A stretch of 64,000 nt of DNA from Micromonospora mirobrigensis (GCF_900091555.1 NZ_FMCX01000012.1:1-64000); one strand, 5' to 3'. Positions 51,959 to 60,642 are shown, counted from the stretch's first letter. A program made the numbers and translations. The notes: generated from the sequence alone by a model not told the origin.

Positions 51959-53110
51959 TCACAGCGACAGCTCCGGGACGTCGAGGCGGCGGCCCTCACG
52001 GGCCGAGCGCAGGCCCAGCTCGGCGAGCTGCACGCCGCGCGCACCGGCCAGAAAGTCCCACCGGAACGGCTCCCCGGTCACCACGTGCCGCAGGAACGCC
52101 TCCCACTGCACCTTGAAGCCGTTGTCGAACTCGTCGTTGTCGGGCACTTCCGTCCACTGTGCCCGGAAGTCCTCGGCAACCGGCAGGTCCGGGTTCCACA
52201 CCGGCTTCGGGGTGACCCCCCGGTGCTGTACCCGGCAGCGGCGCAACCCGGCCACCGCGCTGCCCTCGGTGCCGTCGACCTGGAACTCGACGAGTTCGTC
52301 GCGGAACACCCGCACGCACCAGGACGAGTTGAGCTGCGCCACCGTCCCACCGTCGAGTTCGAAAATGCCGTACGCGGCGTCGTCGGCGGTCGCCGGATAC
52401 GGCCGTCCGGCCTCGTCGACCCGTTGCGGTACGTGCGTGGCGGTGACGCAGGAGACCGCCCGCACCCGGCCGAAGAGCTCCTCCAGGACGTACTGCCAGT
52501 GCGGGAACATGTCCACGACGATGCCTCCGCCGTCCTCGGCCCGGTAGTTCCAGGACGGGCGTTGGGCCGGCTGCCAGTCGCCCTCGAACACCCAGTAGCC
52601 GAACTCCCCGCGCACCGACAGGATCCGGCCGAAGAAGCCGCCGTCGACGAGCCGCTTGAGCTTGCGCAGCCCGGGCAGGAAGAGCTTGTCCTGCACCACA
52701 CCGGTGCACACCCCCGCCGCCCGGGCGGACCGGGCCAGGTCGAGGGCACCAGCGGTGTCCTCGGCCAGCGGCTTCTCGGTGTAGACGTGCTTGCCGGCCT
52801 CCAACGCCAGCCGGATCGCCTTCTCCCGCTGCTGGGTGACCTGGGCGTCGAAGTAGATTTCGACGTCGTCGCGGGCCAGGGCGCCGGTCAGGTCGGTGGT
52901 CCAGTCGTCCAGCCCGTGCCGCTCGGCGATCTCGCGGAGCTTGGTCTCGTCCCGGCCGACCAGGACCGGATGCGGCCAGATGGTCGTGCCGTCGGCGAGG
53001 GCCACCCCGCCGGACTCCCGGATGGCGAGCAGGGAGCGCACCAGGTGCTGGCGGTAGCCCATCCGGCCGGTGACGCCGTTGACGATGATGCCGATCGACC
53101 TGCGAGTCAT
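51959..53110 (-). CDS. Gfo/Idh/MocA family oxidoreductase
   Basis: 383 residues from ATG 53110 (GGAAGGA upstream). N-terminal Rossmann fold starting SIGIIVNGVTGRMGYRQHL, an atypical variant of the glycine motif. The signature EKPLAEDT follows (the EKP lysine is the conserved catalytic residue), then the C-terminal alpha/beta substrate domain with VDMFPHWQYVLEELFG (D-x-x-x-H pair). Family members oxidise a sugar, inositol or glycoside hydroxyl with NAD(P). Followed 19 nt later by the DUF993 gene and then the isomerase, a sugar-modifying trio. Confidence 0.9.
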   Translation of the reverse strand: MTRRSIGIIVNGVTGRMGYRQHLVRSLLAIRESGGVALADGTTIWPHPVLVGRDETKLREIAERHGLDDWTTDLTGALARDDVEIYFDAQVTQQREKAIRLALEAGKHVYTEKPLAEDTAGALDLARSARAAGVCTGVVQDKLFLPGLRKLKRLVDGGFFGRILSVRGEFGYWVFEGDWQPAQRPSWNYRAEDGGGIVVDMFPHWQYVLEELFGRVRAVSCVTATHVPQRVDEAGRPYPATADDAAYGIFELDGGTVAQLNSSWCVRVFRDELVEFQVDGTEGSAVAGLRRCRVQHRGVTPKPVWNPDLPVAEDFRAQWTEVPDNDEFDNGFKVQWEAFLRHVVTGEPFRWDFLAGARGVQLAELGLRSAREGRRLDVPELSL

Positions 53111-53145
53111 GGTGTTCCTTCCGTCGTACGGCGGTTGTCGCCTGC

Positions 53146-53943
53146 TCAGTGGTTCGCGGCGGCGCTGCCGAGCAACCCGCGCAGGTCGGTGGCGAGGCGG
53201 TCGAAGCGCGGATCCGACATGACCTGTGCGTAGTCGCGGTGCGCCGGCAGGTCGACGTCGAAGGTGCGCAGGATGCGGCCGGGGCGCGGGCTCATCACCA
53301 CGACCCGGGTGCCCAGGAAGACCGCCTCGGCGATCGAGTGGGTCACCAGCACCACGGTGGTGCCGGTCTCCCGCCAGATCCGGTTGAGTTCGGCGTTCAT
53401 CTGCTCCCGGGTCAACGCGTCCAGGGCGCCGAAGGGTTCGTCCATCAGCAGCACCGGCGGGGCGTGCAGCAGCGCCCGGCACAGCGCCACCCGCTGCTGC
53501 ATGCCGCCGGAGAGCTCGTGCGGCAGGGCCTTCTCGAAGCCGGTCAGGCCGGTCATCTCGATCAGGGCGTCGGCGCGTTCGGCCGCCGCCCGCCGGTTCA
53601 TCCCGCGCATCTCGGCCTGCAGCAGGATGTTTGCCCGGGCACCCCGCCACTCCAGTAGGGCGGCCCGCTGGAAGACGAACCCGATCTGCTTCTGCGGTCC
53701 GGCGACGGGGCTACCCAGCAGCGACACCACGCCGTCGGTCGACCGGACCAGCCCCGCCACGATCTTGAGCAGGGTGGACTTGCCGCAGCCGGACGGGCCG
53801 ACGATGCTGACGAACTCACCCGGGGCGACGGGCAGGGAGACGTCGTCCAGGGCCGTGGTCCGGGACCGCCTGGAGGTGAAGCGGACACTGACCCGGGAGA
53901 TGTCGATGGCGGTGCCGGTGCGTACCGGGGCGGTGGTCGTCAT
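53146..53943 (-). CDS. ABC transporter ATPase, SsuB/TauB/ThiZ-type
   Basis: 265 residues. Walker A GPSGCGKSTLLKIVAG, Q-loop region FVFQRAALLEWRGARANIL, signature ELSGGMQQRVALCRALLHAPPVLLMDEPFGALD with Walker B, switch His in VLVTHSIAEA. This subfamily energises uptake of sulfonates, nitrate or thiamine precursors. It abuts the binding-protein gene (4-nt gap) and is followed 35 nt later by the Gfo/Idh gene. Confidence 0.92.
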   Translation of the reverse strand: MTTTAPVRTGTAIDISRVSVRFTSRRSRTTALDDVSLPVAPGEFVSIVGPSGCGKSTLLKIVAGLVRSTDGVVSLLGSPVAGPQKQIGFVFQRAALLEWRGARANILLQAEMRGMNRRAAAERADALIEMTGLTGFEKALPHELSGGMQQRVALCRALLHAPPVLLMDEPFGALDALTREQMNAELNRIWRETGTTVVLVTHSIAEAVFLGTRVVVMSPRPGRILRTFDVDLPAHRDYAQVMSDPRFDRLATDLRGLLGSAAANH

Positions 53944-53947
53944 CGGA

Positions 53948-54943
53948 TCAGCCCTGCGCGGCGTAGGAGGCGTCCCAGTACGCGTCCGGCGCGCCCGGGT
54001 TCTTCAGTGCGGCGTAGCGGGACATCAGGTCGACGGTCTCGCGCCACTGCGCGTCGGTGTTCACGCCCGGCGCGCCGTCCGTGCCGATCAGCGGCAGGGC
54101 CAGGGTGAGCTGCTCGGTGAGCACCTCGGCCGGCGGCTCGTTCTCGGCCAGCTCGCTCATCGCGGCGACCGCCCCGGCCTTGTCCTTCGCCGCCTCGGTC
54201 CACGACTTCTGGGTGGCGCGGACGAACCTGCGGGCCAGGTCCGGGTCGTCCTTCAGCACCTGGGTGTTGGCGACCAGACCGGTACCGAGCAGGTTCATCC
54301 CGTAGTCGGCGAAGAGCAGCACGTCGACCTTTTTGCCGGTCCTGTTCTCGATGGTCGGCGCCTGGTCGTGGAAGAAGCCCATGATCGCGTCGACCTTCCC
54401 CTCGGCCAACGCGGCGATCTTGCCGGCGGCGTCGACGTTGACCACCTTGACGTCGCCCTGCTTCAGGCCGTTCTTCTCCAACCAGGCGGGAAAAGTGGCG
54501 TACAGGGCGTCGCCAGGGGTGCCGCCGACGGTCTTGCCCTTGAGGTCGGCCGGCGTCCTGATCTTCTTGTCGGCGAAGAACTCGACCGAGGCCGGCCCCT
54601 TCTCCAGATAGGAGCCGAGGCTGCGGACGGGCATGCCGCTGGCGACCGACTTGAGCAGCACGGGGCTGTCGGCCCACCCGAAAGTGGTCTGCTTCTGGGC
54701 GACCTGCTTGATGGTGTTGCCGGAGCCGTTGCCCGGAAGGATCTTGAGGTTGATGCCCTCGGCGGCGTAGAAGCCCTTCTGCACGCCGTAGTAGAAGGGG
54801 GCATGTTCGCCGTAGGGGACCCAGTTGAGGGTCAGGGTGGCCCGCTTGTCCCCGCCGGCGCCGGCGGTGTCGTCGTCGCCGCAGCCGGTGGCCGCGAGCA
54901 GTAGAGCGGTGGTCAGGACGAGGGCGGTGGCGGTGCGCTTCAT
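53948..54943 (-). CDS. NMT1/SsuA-like ABC substrate-binding lipoprotein
   Basis: 331 residues from ATG 54943 (GGAGG upstream). Lipobox ATGC, then NMT1/THI5-like fold: LTLNWVPYGEHAPFYYGVQKGFYAAEGINLKILPGNGSGNTIKQVAQKQTTFGWADSPVLL, with LKGKTVGGTPGD in the second lobe. Family ligands are aromatic amines, pyrimidines, sulfonates and related small molecules rather than typical sugars. It is in one operon with sugar-modifying enzymes, so its ligand may be an unusual glycoside or cyclitol; this is inference. Confidence 0.88.
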   Translation of the reverse strand: MKRTATALVLTTALLLAATGCGDDDTAGAGGDKRATLTLNWVPYGEHAPFYYGVQKGFYAAEGINLKILPGNGSGNTIKQVAQKQTTFGWADSPVLLKSVASGMPVRSLGSYLEKGPASVEFFADKKIRTPADLKGKTVGGTPGDALYATFPAWLEKNGLKQGDVKVVNVDAAGKIAALAEGKVDAIMGFFHDQAPTIENRTGKKVDVLLFADYGMNLLGTGLVANTQVLKDDPDLARRFVRATQKSWTEAAKDKAGAVAAMSELAENEPPAEVLTEQLTLALPLIGTDGAPGVNTDAQWRETVDLMSRYAALKNPGAPDAYWDASYAAQG

Positions 54944-54999
54944 CGGTGCCTCCGTGCGGTGGGATGCGGGAGGTGGTGCGAGGTGGTGGGCGGCGCGGT

Positions 55000-55956
55000 T
55001 CAGGAGGTGGTCAGCGGCACGCCGGCGCGGCGGCTGGCGTGCCACGGGATGAGCAGCGCCTCGGCGATCTCGACCAGGACGAACAGGACGATGCCGATGG
55101 TGGACATGAGGATCAGGTCGGCGAAGAGCAGCGGTGCGTCGAGGTTGCCGTTGGCCAGCAGCAGGACGTAGCCGAGGCCCTCGCTGGCGCCGACGAACTC
55201 GCCGACGACGGCCCCGACGACCGCGAGGGTGACCGCGACCTTGAGCCCGGCCATCAGCTGCGGCAGCGCGTTCGGGAACCGGATCTTGCGGAAGGTGCGC
55301 CATGGTCCGGCGCCCATGGTGGCGGAGAGGTCGAGCAGTTCCGGGTCGGTGGAGCGCAGCCCGGCCACGCCGGAGATGACCACCGGGAAGAACGCGATGA
55401 GCACCGCCAAGATGATCTTCGGGGCGAGGCCGAGGCCGAACCAGACGACCAGCAGCGGCGCGATCGCAATCTTCGGGATGACCTGCGCGAACAGCACGAT
55501 CGGGTAGAGCGCCTTGTCGAGGGTGCGGGAGTAGGCGATGGCGACCGCGGTGGCCAGGCCCAGCACGGCGGCCAGGACGAATCCCAGCACCGTCTCGTAG
55601 AGCGTGACCGCCGTGTGCCGGACCAGTTCGGGCCACTGGCCGGTCATGGTGGCCCACACCTGGCCCGGCGTGGGGACGAGGTAGTTCGGCACGTACTCGC
55701 GGGCAGCCACGAACCACCAGGCGGCGAAGACGGCCGCGAGCACGAGGGTCGGTCGCCACATGGCGTCGGCGAGGCCGGCGAGGCGGCGGCCTCGCCCGGG
55801 GCCCGCGGGCCGGTCGCCGCCGTCGCCCGGGACGGCGACGACCGGGGCGGTGCGCTCGGGTGCCTCGTTGCGGTCCGGCGCCTCGGCGGGTTCGGGTGCC
55901 CCGGTGACCGTCGGGGCGGGCCCACGCCCCCCGGTGTCCAACGCGTTGTCGGTCAC
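55000..55956 (-). CDS. ABC transporter permease, SsuC/TauC-type
   Basis: 318 residues from GTG 55956 (AAGGAGGAT 5 nt upstream). A cytoplasmic Pro/Ala/Glu-rich N-terminus of about 65 residues, then six membrane helices (LVLAAVFAAWWFVAAREYVPNYLVPTPGQVWATM is typical) and the EAA-type loop STDPELLDLSATMGAGPWRTFRKIRFPNALPQLMAGLK. First gene of the LacI-linked operon. Two 14-bp LacI-type sites lie 60-115 nt upstream. Confidence 0.92.
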   Translation of the reverse strand: MTDNALDTGGRGPAPTVTGAPEPAEAPDRNEAPERTAPVVAVPGDGGDRPAGPGRGRRLAGLADAMWRPTLVLAAVFAAWWFVAAREYVPNYLVPTPGQVWATMTGQWPELVRHTAVTLYETVLGFVLAAVLGLATAVAIAYSRTLDKALYPIVLFAQVIPKIAIAPLLVVWFGLGLAPKIILAVLIAFFPVVISGVAGLRSTDPELLDLSATMGAGPWRTFRKIRFPNALPQLMAGLKVAVTLAVVGAVVGEFVGASEGLGYVLLLANGNLDAPLLFADLILMSTIGIVLFVLVEIAEALLIPWHASRRAGVPLTTS

Positions 55957-56015
55957 GCGGATCCTCCTTCGGGTCCGGCACGAACCACCGGGGTGCCGGA
56001 CCGGTCGGCGTATCA

Positions 56016-56029
56016 GGCAAACGCTTTCC
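56016..56029. promoter_or_regulatory. LacI-type operator, site 3
   Basis: GGCAAACGCTTTCC, upstream of the permease gene; same pattern as sites 1, 2, 4 and 5. Confidence 0.7.
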
Positions 56030-56057
56030 TGGGAGCGTAGGGGGCCGTTTCGCCTGA

Positions 56058-56071
56058 GGCAAGGGCTTTCC
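56058..56071. promoter_or_regulatory. LacI-type operator, site 4
   Basis: GGCAAGGGCTTTCC, with its start 42 bp (four helical turns) from the start of site 3, so two dimers could bind the same face of the DNA. Confidence 0.7.
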
Positions 56072-56117
56072 TCGATCTGTCGCCGGACCCGGCGCCGGGC
56101 CGCTCCCGGCCCGGCGA

Positions 56118-56816
56118 TCAGCGGGCGGCGGGATAGGTGTCCAGCAGGCCGCACATGCCGAGCCGGCCCCGCTCGACCGGCTCCGGGGCGGCGTGCAGCC
56201 GCGCCCGGGTCAGGTGGGTGATGTCGCCCCGGGCGAGCGCGTCGAGCTGCTCACCCGTCGCGGCGGCGGCCGAGGCGGCGCCGTCGCGCCACCGCCGCCG
56301 CCATTCGTCCAGCAGGGGCCGGCGCAGCCGCAGCGCCGCCGCGTAGAAACGCTCCAACGCCGGCGCGCCGCCGGCCCGCAGCGCCGTGAACCCGGCCACC
56401 GCCAGGTCGCGGCGGCGGTGCGCGGCGGCCACGTCAGCGGGCGGACCGGCCGCCAGGGCGTACGCGGCCGGGTCCGCGAGGTGCTCGGGTGGCAGGGTGA
56501 GCACCGCGTCGCCGGCCTCGGGCAGGCCGCCGTTCTGCATGAGAACGACGATGCGCAGATCGCCCCCGTTCACCAGGCGGTGCACGGTGCCCGGGGCGAA
56601 CCACACCACCGTCCCGGCGCGCAGCGCGGTCTCCCGGATGCCGTCGACGGTCAGCGTCTGCACCGCTCCCGCTCCCCCCGTCACCGCGTACGCCTCGGTG
56701 CAGCACAGGTGCACGTGTGGGGTGCCGCCCACCAGCCCGTCCGGACCGGTGCTGTCGTAGACACACAGCCGGGACAGCCCGATCCCGCCGGGCAGCGGGA
56801 GCGGCGTGTCAGGCAT
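56118..56816 (-). CDS. Cupin-domain protein with C-terminal extension
   Basis: 232 residues. The cupin barrel is in the first 110 residues: PHVHLCCTEAYAVTGGAGAVQTLTVDGIRETALRAGTVVWFAPGTVHRLVNGGDLRIVVLM (HxH...E and PGTVHR histidine give the metal site). A helical tail of about 110 residues rich in Ala and Arg follows, unlike the usual small cupins. It overlaps the preceding cupin by 8 nt. Probably a sugar-binding or isomerase-type enzyme in the LacI-linked set. Confidence 0.82.
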   Translation of the reverse strand: MPDTPLPLPGGIGLSRLCVYDSTGPDGLVGGTPHVHLCCTEAYAVTGGAGAVQTLTVDGIRETALRAGTVVWFAPGTVHRLVNGGDLRIVVLMQNGGLPEAGDAVLTLPPEHLADPAAYALAAGPPADVAAAHRRRDLAVAGFTALRAGGAPALERFYAAALRLRRPLLDEWRRRWRDGAASAAAATGEQLDALARGDITHLTRARLHAAPEPVERGRLGMCGLLDTYPAAR

Positions 56817-57153
56817 CGAAGTCCTCGTCGGTGTCGTCGGCGGCCGGCAGCGACACCAGCAGCACCGTGAGGTCGCCGATGGCCCGGTGCCGGCAGCCCG
56901 GCTTGATCAGGAACGCCGACATCGGGCGGGCCGGGTGGCGGACGCCGTCGAGTTCGACCTCGCCCTCCCCCGCCAGCACGACGTAGTACTCGGTGGCGAT
57001 CCGGTGGTGGTGGGTGACGGCGTCCTCGACCTGGAGCAGGTGGATGCTCGCCTGTCCCTCGCTCTCGGCGACGAAGGCGCGTCGGGTGGCGCCGCACGAG
57101 CAGCGCCTGGTCGGGATCTCGTCGAGCTGAACTACCGCGTACCGATCAGACAT
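56809..57153 (-). CDS. Small cupin protein
   Basis: 114 residues, GGGAGG before ATG 57153. A single cupin fold: HLLQVEDAVTHHHRIATEYYVVLAGEGEVELDGVRHPARPMSAFLIKPGCRHRAIGDLTVLLVSLPA, with the metal-binding HHH, E and H. Cys-x-Cys near residue 18 (RRCSCGATRR) is unusual for this size. First gene of a two-cupin transcript, divergent from the LacI gene with operator site 5 between. Confidence 0.85.
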   Translation of the reverse strand: MSDRYAVVQLDEIPTRRCSCGATRRAFVAESEGQASIHLLQVEDAVTHHHRIATEYYVVLAGEGEVELDGVRHPARPMSAFLIKPGCRHRAIGDLTVLLVSLPAADDTDEDFDA

Positions 57154-57170
57154 GACGGGGCCTCCCTGCG

Positions 57171-57184
57171 GGAAAGGGCTTTCT
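57171..57184. promoter_or_regulatory. LacI-type operator, site 5 (cupin/LacI divergent gap)
   Basis: GGAAAGGGCTTTCT between the cupin gene and the LacI gene, 18 nt upstream of the cupin start; suits autoregulation and cupin control together. Confidence 0.7.
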
Positions 57185-57249
57185 TCGCGGTACGGTGACG
57201 CTAGCCGGCACGGCGAAAGGCCGTCAACAAGCGATTCGAGGAGGCGGCT

Positions 57250-58380
57250 ATGGCGACCCTGTCCGATGTGGCACGGCGGGCGGGAGTCTCACCCGCGACG
57301 GCGTCCCGGGTGATCAACGGCAGCAGCAAACCGGTCAACGACGAGCTGCGCGAGCGGGTGCTGCAGGCCGTCGCCGAGCTGCAGTACGTGCCGAACGCGC
57401 ACGCCCAACTGCTCGCCCGCTCGCACCGCACGGCGGTCGGGGTGATCGTGCACGACGTCTCCGACCCGTACTTCGCCGAGATCACCCGGGGGTTGCAGCG
57501 GGTCGCAACCGACCAGGGCAGGCTGCTGATGATCTGCAACAGCTACCGAGATCCGGACCGCGAACTGGAGTACGTCGAGCTGCTGCGCGGCCACCAGGTC
57601 GCGGCCATCATCCTGGCCGGCTCCGGCTACCACAACCCCGACTTCACCCGGCTGGTCAACGAGAAGCTCGCCGCCTACGAGGCTACCGGCGGGCGGGTGA
57701 CGGTGATCGGCCGCCACGAGCTCTCCGGTGACGCGGTGATGCCGGACAACCGCACCGGGGGTTGGCTGGCCGGCCGGGAGCTGTGCGAACTCGGCCACCG
57801 GGCGGTCGGGGTGATCGCCGGGCCCCGGGTGCTCACCACCACCACCGACCGGCTGGCCGGGCTCCGCGACTCCCTCGCCGAGCACGGTGCCGGCCTGCCC
57901 GAGCACCGCATCCGTTACGCCGAGTTCGACCGCGACGGCGGGGCCGCCGCGATGGCCGCCCTGCTCGACGCCGACCCGGATCTGACCGCCGTCGTGGCCC
58001 TCAACGACTCGATGGCCATCGGCGCGCTGGCGCTGCTGCGCTCCCGGTCGGTGCCCGTACCGCAGCGGGTGTCGGTGGTGGGCTTCGACGACATGCCGAT
58101 CTCCCGGGACGTCACCCCGGCGCTGACCACCGTTCGGCTGCCGCTGGTGGAGATGGGGGCGCGGGCGATGGCGCTGGCCCTCGACGAGGGCGCCCCGGCG
58201 CCCCGGGTCGAGGTGCTCGCCGCCGAGCTGGTGCGCCGCGACAGCGCCGGACCGGCGCCCGAACTCACCCCGGCGCGCGTCCGCACGGCCGCAACCGGCG
58301 CGCCAACCGCCGCCCGGCCACGACGAGCCAGTGATCGCAGCCGGTCATCGCGGCCGACCGCCCATCCGCCAGCATCGTGA
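57250..58380 (+). CDS. LacI family transcriptional regulator
   Basis: 376 residues, GAGGAGG before ATG 57250. HTH plus hinge: MATLSDVARRAGVSPATASRVINGSSKPVNDELRERVLQAVAELQYVPNAHAQLLA. The effector domain follows (VGVIVHDVSDPYFAEITRGLQRVATDQ...) and ends near residue 335 with the usual LVRRDS. The last 40 residues are a Pro/Ala/Arg/Ser tail running into the decayed glycerate kinase, so the original stop was probably lost. Five matching operators lie at this gene, the transporter operon and the ThuA gene; it is their likely repressor. Confidence 0.92.
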   Translation: MATLSDVARRAGVSPATASRVINGSSKPVNDELRERVLQAVAELQYVPNAHAQLLARSHRTAVGVIVHDVSDPYFAEITRGLQRVATDQGRLLMICNSYRDPDRELEYVELLRGHQVAAIILAGSGYHNPDFTRLVNEKLAAYEATGGRVTVIGRHELSGDAVMPDNRTGGWLAGRELCELGHRAVGVIAGPRVLTTTTDRLAGLRDSLAEHGAGLPEHRIRYAEFDRDGGAAAMAALLDADPDLTAVVALNDSMAIGALALLRSRSVPVPQRVSVVGFDDMPISRDVTPALTTVRLPLVEMGARAMALALDEGAPAPRVEVLAAELVRRDSAGPAPELTPARVRTAATGAPTAARPRRASDRSRSSRPTAHPPAS

Positions 58381-59060
58381 GGTCCACCGCCTCCACCACC
58401 GGCGAGGGGAGCGCGGCGGCGAGGCGCCCGGCCACCAGGCGCACCGGGGCACCCGCGTCCCGGGCCGCATCGAGGACGTGGCCGACGACCTTCCCCCGGG
58501 TGGGCTGGTCGTCGAACCGGCTCTCGCCGGTGACTACCAGGTCGGCGCGGACCAGCGCCGCTGGCAGGCCGGCGACCTCGGCGACGGTCCGCGCCCCCGG
58601 CAGCTGGATGGCTCCCCAGGCGGCGGCCAACTCGTAGCCGGTTCCCCCGGCGGCGCAGGCGCCCGGCCACCTGGATCGCCCGCCGAGCAGCTCCGCCCGC
58701 CGGCCCAGTCCCCGCTCCCACCACGCCACCTCCTCGGCGGTCGCGCCCGTCTGCGGCGCGAGCCGGGCCGCCACGCCGGCCGGCCCGAGCAGCGGCGCGG
58801 TCACGTCCACCAGGCAGGCCACCCCGCCGGGCGGGGGCGGCGACAGCCCGGCGAGGTCCACTAGCCAGCCGGGGCAGGACGCCGCCGGGCGGCAGGTCGC
58901 GCCCTGCGGCGTCACGCAGTCGTACGCCGAAAGCCCGCAACGCTCCGGCGCCCCCCGTCGGTGCTGGCCGATCCGCCGAGGGCGACCAGCAGCCGGCGGG
59001 TACTCCGGCAGCCGTTGCAGCAGCTCCGACTCCAGCTCGAGAGCGGAGGCGCGCCGCTCG
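58265..59060 (-). pseudogene. Glycerate kinase (GK-I family), frameshifted
   Basis: Minus strand. The N-proximal glycerate-kinase phrase LVALGGSASTDGG is in one frame, ALRAFGVRLRDAAGRDLPPGG in a second, and LAGLSPPPPGGVACLVDVTAPLLGPAGVAARLAPQTGA...PGACAAGGTGYELAAAWGA...RADLVVTGESRFDDQPTRGKVVGHVLDAA in a third. At least two indels (near 58945 and 58885) therefore break the gene. The 3' end overlaps the extended LacI tail. The N-terminal ATP-binding part is missing. Non-functional. Confidence 0.75.
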
Positions 59061-59213
59061 CGGCCGCGGCGGCGCTTCAGCACCGGCCGACCCTCGTCGA
59101 TGACCAGGTCCGGCAGGGAAGCGCCCTGCCCTGCGCCTCTGGCTGCCGACCCCGCCGCCTTGTCGCCGAGGGCGGACGTGACGCCGCCGGGGCGTCGAGC
59201 GGAAACGTCCCCG

Positions 59214-59713
59214 CTACGCCGCGAGCACCATCACTCGCTCCTGGGTCAGGTCCTCCATCGCCGAACGCACACCTCTCGGCCGACGCCGGACTGCTTCACG
59301 CCGCCGACCTCAAGCTCGGCCTGCGCCCGCAAGGCGACGCGAACATCGTGGGTGAAGATGCCCGCCCAGCGCCCGTACCGGAGCCATTGATCGCGGCGAA
59401 CCCGGCGCCGATCCCACCGATGGTCGGGACGGGGAGCACCCAGCCGAACACCTCCTCATTGAAGACCTTGACATGCGGCGGCACATCCATGAGCACCGTC
59501 GGAGCGTAGGCGGTGTCGTCGCACACGCCACCTGTCAGCACCGTAGCGAGAGCCGCCACCGTCTCCCCCACCCACGCCTCGATCCGCTCGGCGGCGGCGA
59601 GATCGATCAGCGGGCCGACGTCGGTGGTCTCGTTCCACGGGTCGCCGACCTCGAGTGCCTGCACGGCGGAGACGAGCCGCCCGACGAAGTGGTCGGCCAG
59701 CGTGTCTTCCGGT
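59214..59713 (-). pseudogene. Aldehyde dehydrogenase C-terminal remnant, frameshifted
   Basis: Minus strand. LADHFVGRLVSAVQALEVGDPWNETTDVGPLIDLAAAERIEAWVGETV and the later PTVLMDVPPHVKVFNEEVFGWVLPV are ALDH C-terminal sequence. GVKQSGVGRE then appears, and after another shift MEDLTQERVMVLAA and a stop at 59214. The catalytic Cys region is absent and the reading frame changes, so it is a decayed fragment. It lies directly beside the decayed glycerate kinase. Confidence 0.75.
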
Positions 59714-60036
59714 CAGGGGCGTTCGGCATCGCGCAGCGCCAGGACCATCGTGGGCAGGGTGATGAACAGCGCGGTGGTCACGTAGAACAGTGCGTTGACG
59801 TGGCTGTCGGTCAGCGTGACGACGTTCGAGCCGGGGTCCTTGTCCATCACAATGTAAGCGACGATCCCCGAGCCGGTGGCCAGCATCGCAGCGATCCCCA
59901 GTACGAAGTAGGCGTGTCCGCCGAGGGCATCAGGCGCAGCGACAGCTCGCGACCTGTGGCGCGAATCGGCACACCCCTGGCGCCCGACGCCGACCGTTAG
60001 CCGCAGCGCGGACTGCGACGGCCGCAAATCTCTCAC
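59713..60036 (-). CDS. Small membrane protein or remnant
   Basis: 107-residue frame whose second half has two clear membrane helices (GGHAYFVLGIAAMLATGSGIVAYIVMD and VNALFYVTTALFITLPTMVLALR). The first 40 residues are Arg/Ser-rich and look non-coding, and no good start or ribosome site is visible, so it may be a truncated piece of a larger membrane protein. It sits between the ALDH remnant and the TetR gene. Family not recognised. Confidence 0.4.
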   Translation of the reverse strand: MRDLRPSQSALRLTVGVGRQGCADSRHRSRAVAAPDALGGHAYFVLGIAAMLATGSGIVAYIVMDKDPGSNVVTLTDSHVNALFYVTTALFITLPTMVLALRDAERP

Positions 60037-60048
60037 CCCGCCGGCAGC

Positions 60049-60603
60049 CTAATCGCTCCTCGCAGTTGGCTCCGCCGCGAGGAGTTTCTCCAGTGCGCCG
60101 ACGGCATCGGTGTGGTTGTCGGCACCCAGCAACCTTCGTAGTGCGGCCCCGAAGACCACCGTGTTGGCGAGAGCGGCCAACTGGCGTGGCGAAACCGCTG
60201 CGGTATCGGGGGCGAGGGTGGCCAGCCGCGTCTCGTACGACTCCATTGCCGTGCGCATTCTTTTCCTGAGGGCCGGGGTGCGGGTTCCGACAACCCAGAA
60301 GTCCAGTAGTACGGCCGTGTGGTCGGGATCAGCGTGGGACACTTCTTCGCGTAGCACGTCGGTCAGTCGCCGCGCGGTGGGTGCCGCCGGACGGATCAGC
60401 CAGTCCAGGACGGCATCGAGTAGTGCCTCCAACAACAGGTCCTTGCTGCCGTAGTGAAACAGCAGTGACCCGTGGGACAGGCCGGCCTCGGCTGCGACCT
60501 TTCGCAGGGTGAGCCGGGCGAGGCCGTCACGGGCTGCGACCCGGAGTGCCGCCGCGATGATCTGCTCCCGGCGCTGGTCCTCCGGCCGCTTGTGCCAGGA
60601 CAT
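60049..60603 (-). CDS. TetR/AcrR family repressor of the SMR efflux operon
   Basis: 184 residues from ATG 60603 (GAGGAGG 6 nt upstream). HTH RREQIIAAALRVAARDGLARLTLRKVAAEAGLSHGSLLFHYGSKDLLLEALLDAV, then a helical ligand domain (TetR_C, BetI-like; LLDFWVVGTRTPALRKRMRTAMESYE). It is divergent from the SMR gene; two palindromes with identical cores between them are its presumed operators. Confidence 0.9.
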   Translation of the reverse strand: MSWHKRPEDQRREQIIAAALRVAARDGLARLTLRKVAAEAGLSHGSLLFHYGSKDLLLEALLDAVLDWLIRPAAPTARRLTDVLREEVSHADPDHTAVLLDFWVVGTRTPALRKRMRTAMESYETRLATLAPDTAAVSPRQLAALANTVVFGAALRRLLGADNHTDAVGALEKLLAAEPTARSD

Positions 60604-60642
60604 GTCCGCCTCCTCGATGGTGATCCTCACATCCTCCGACAC

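Noticed and set aside
53948..56062. Very long minus-strand open frame covering permease and binding protein
   Set aside because: Its N-terminal part is an Arg/Pro-rich shadow of the permease; the binding protein has its own lipoprotein signal and ribosome site.
55957..56117. TPP riboswitch ahead of the NMT1-like transporter
   Set aside because: No CTGAGA core or thi-box helices were seen; two LacI-type sites occupy the region.
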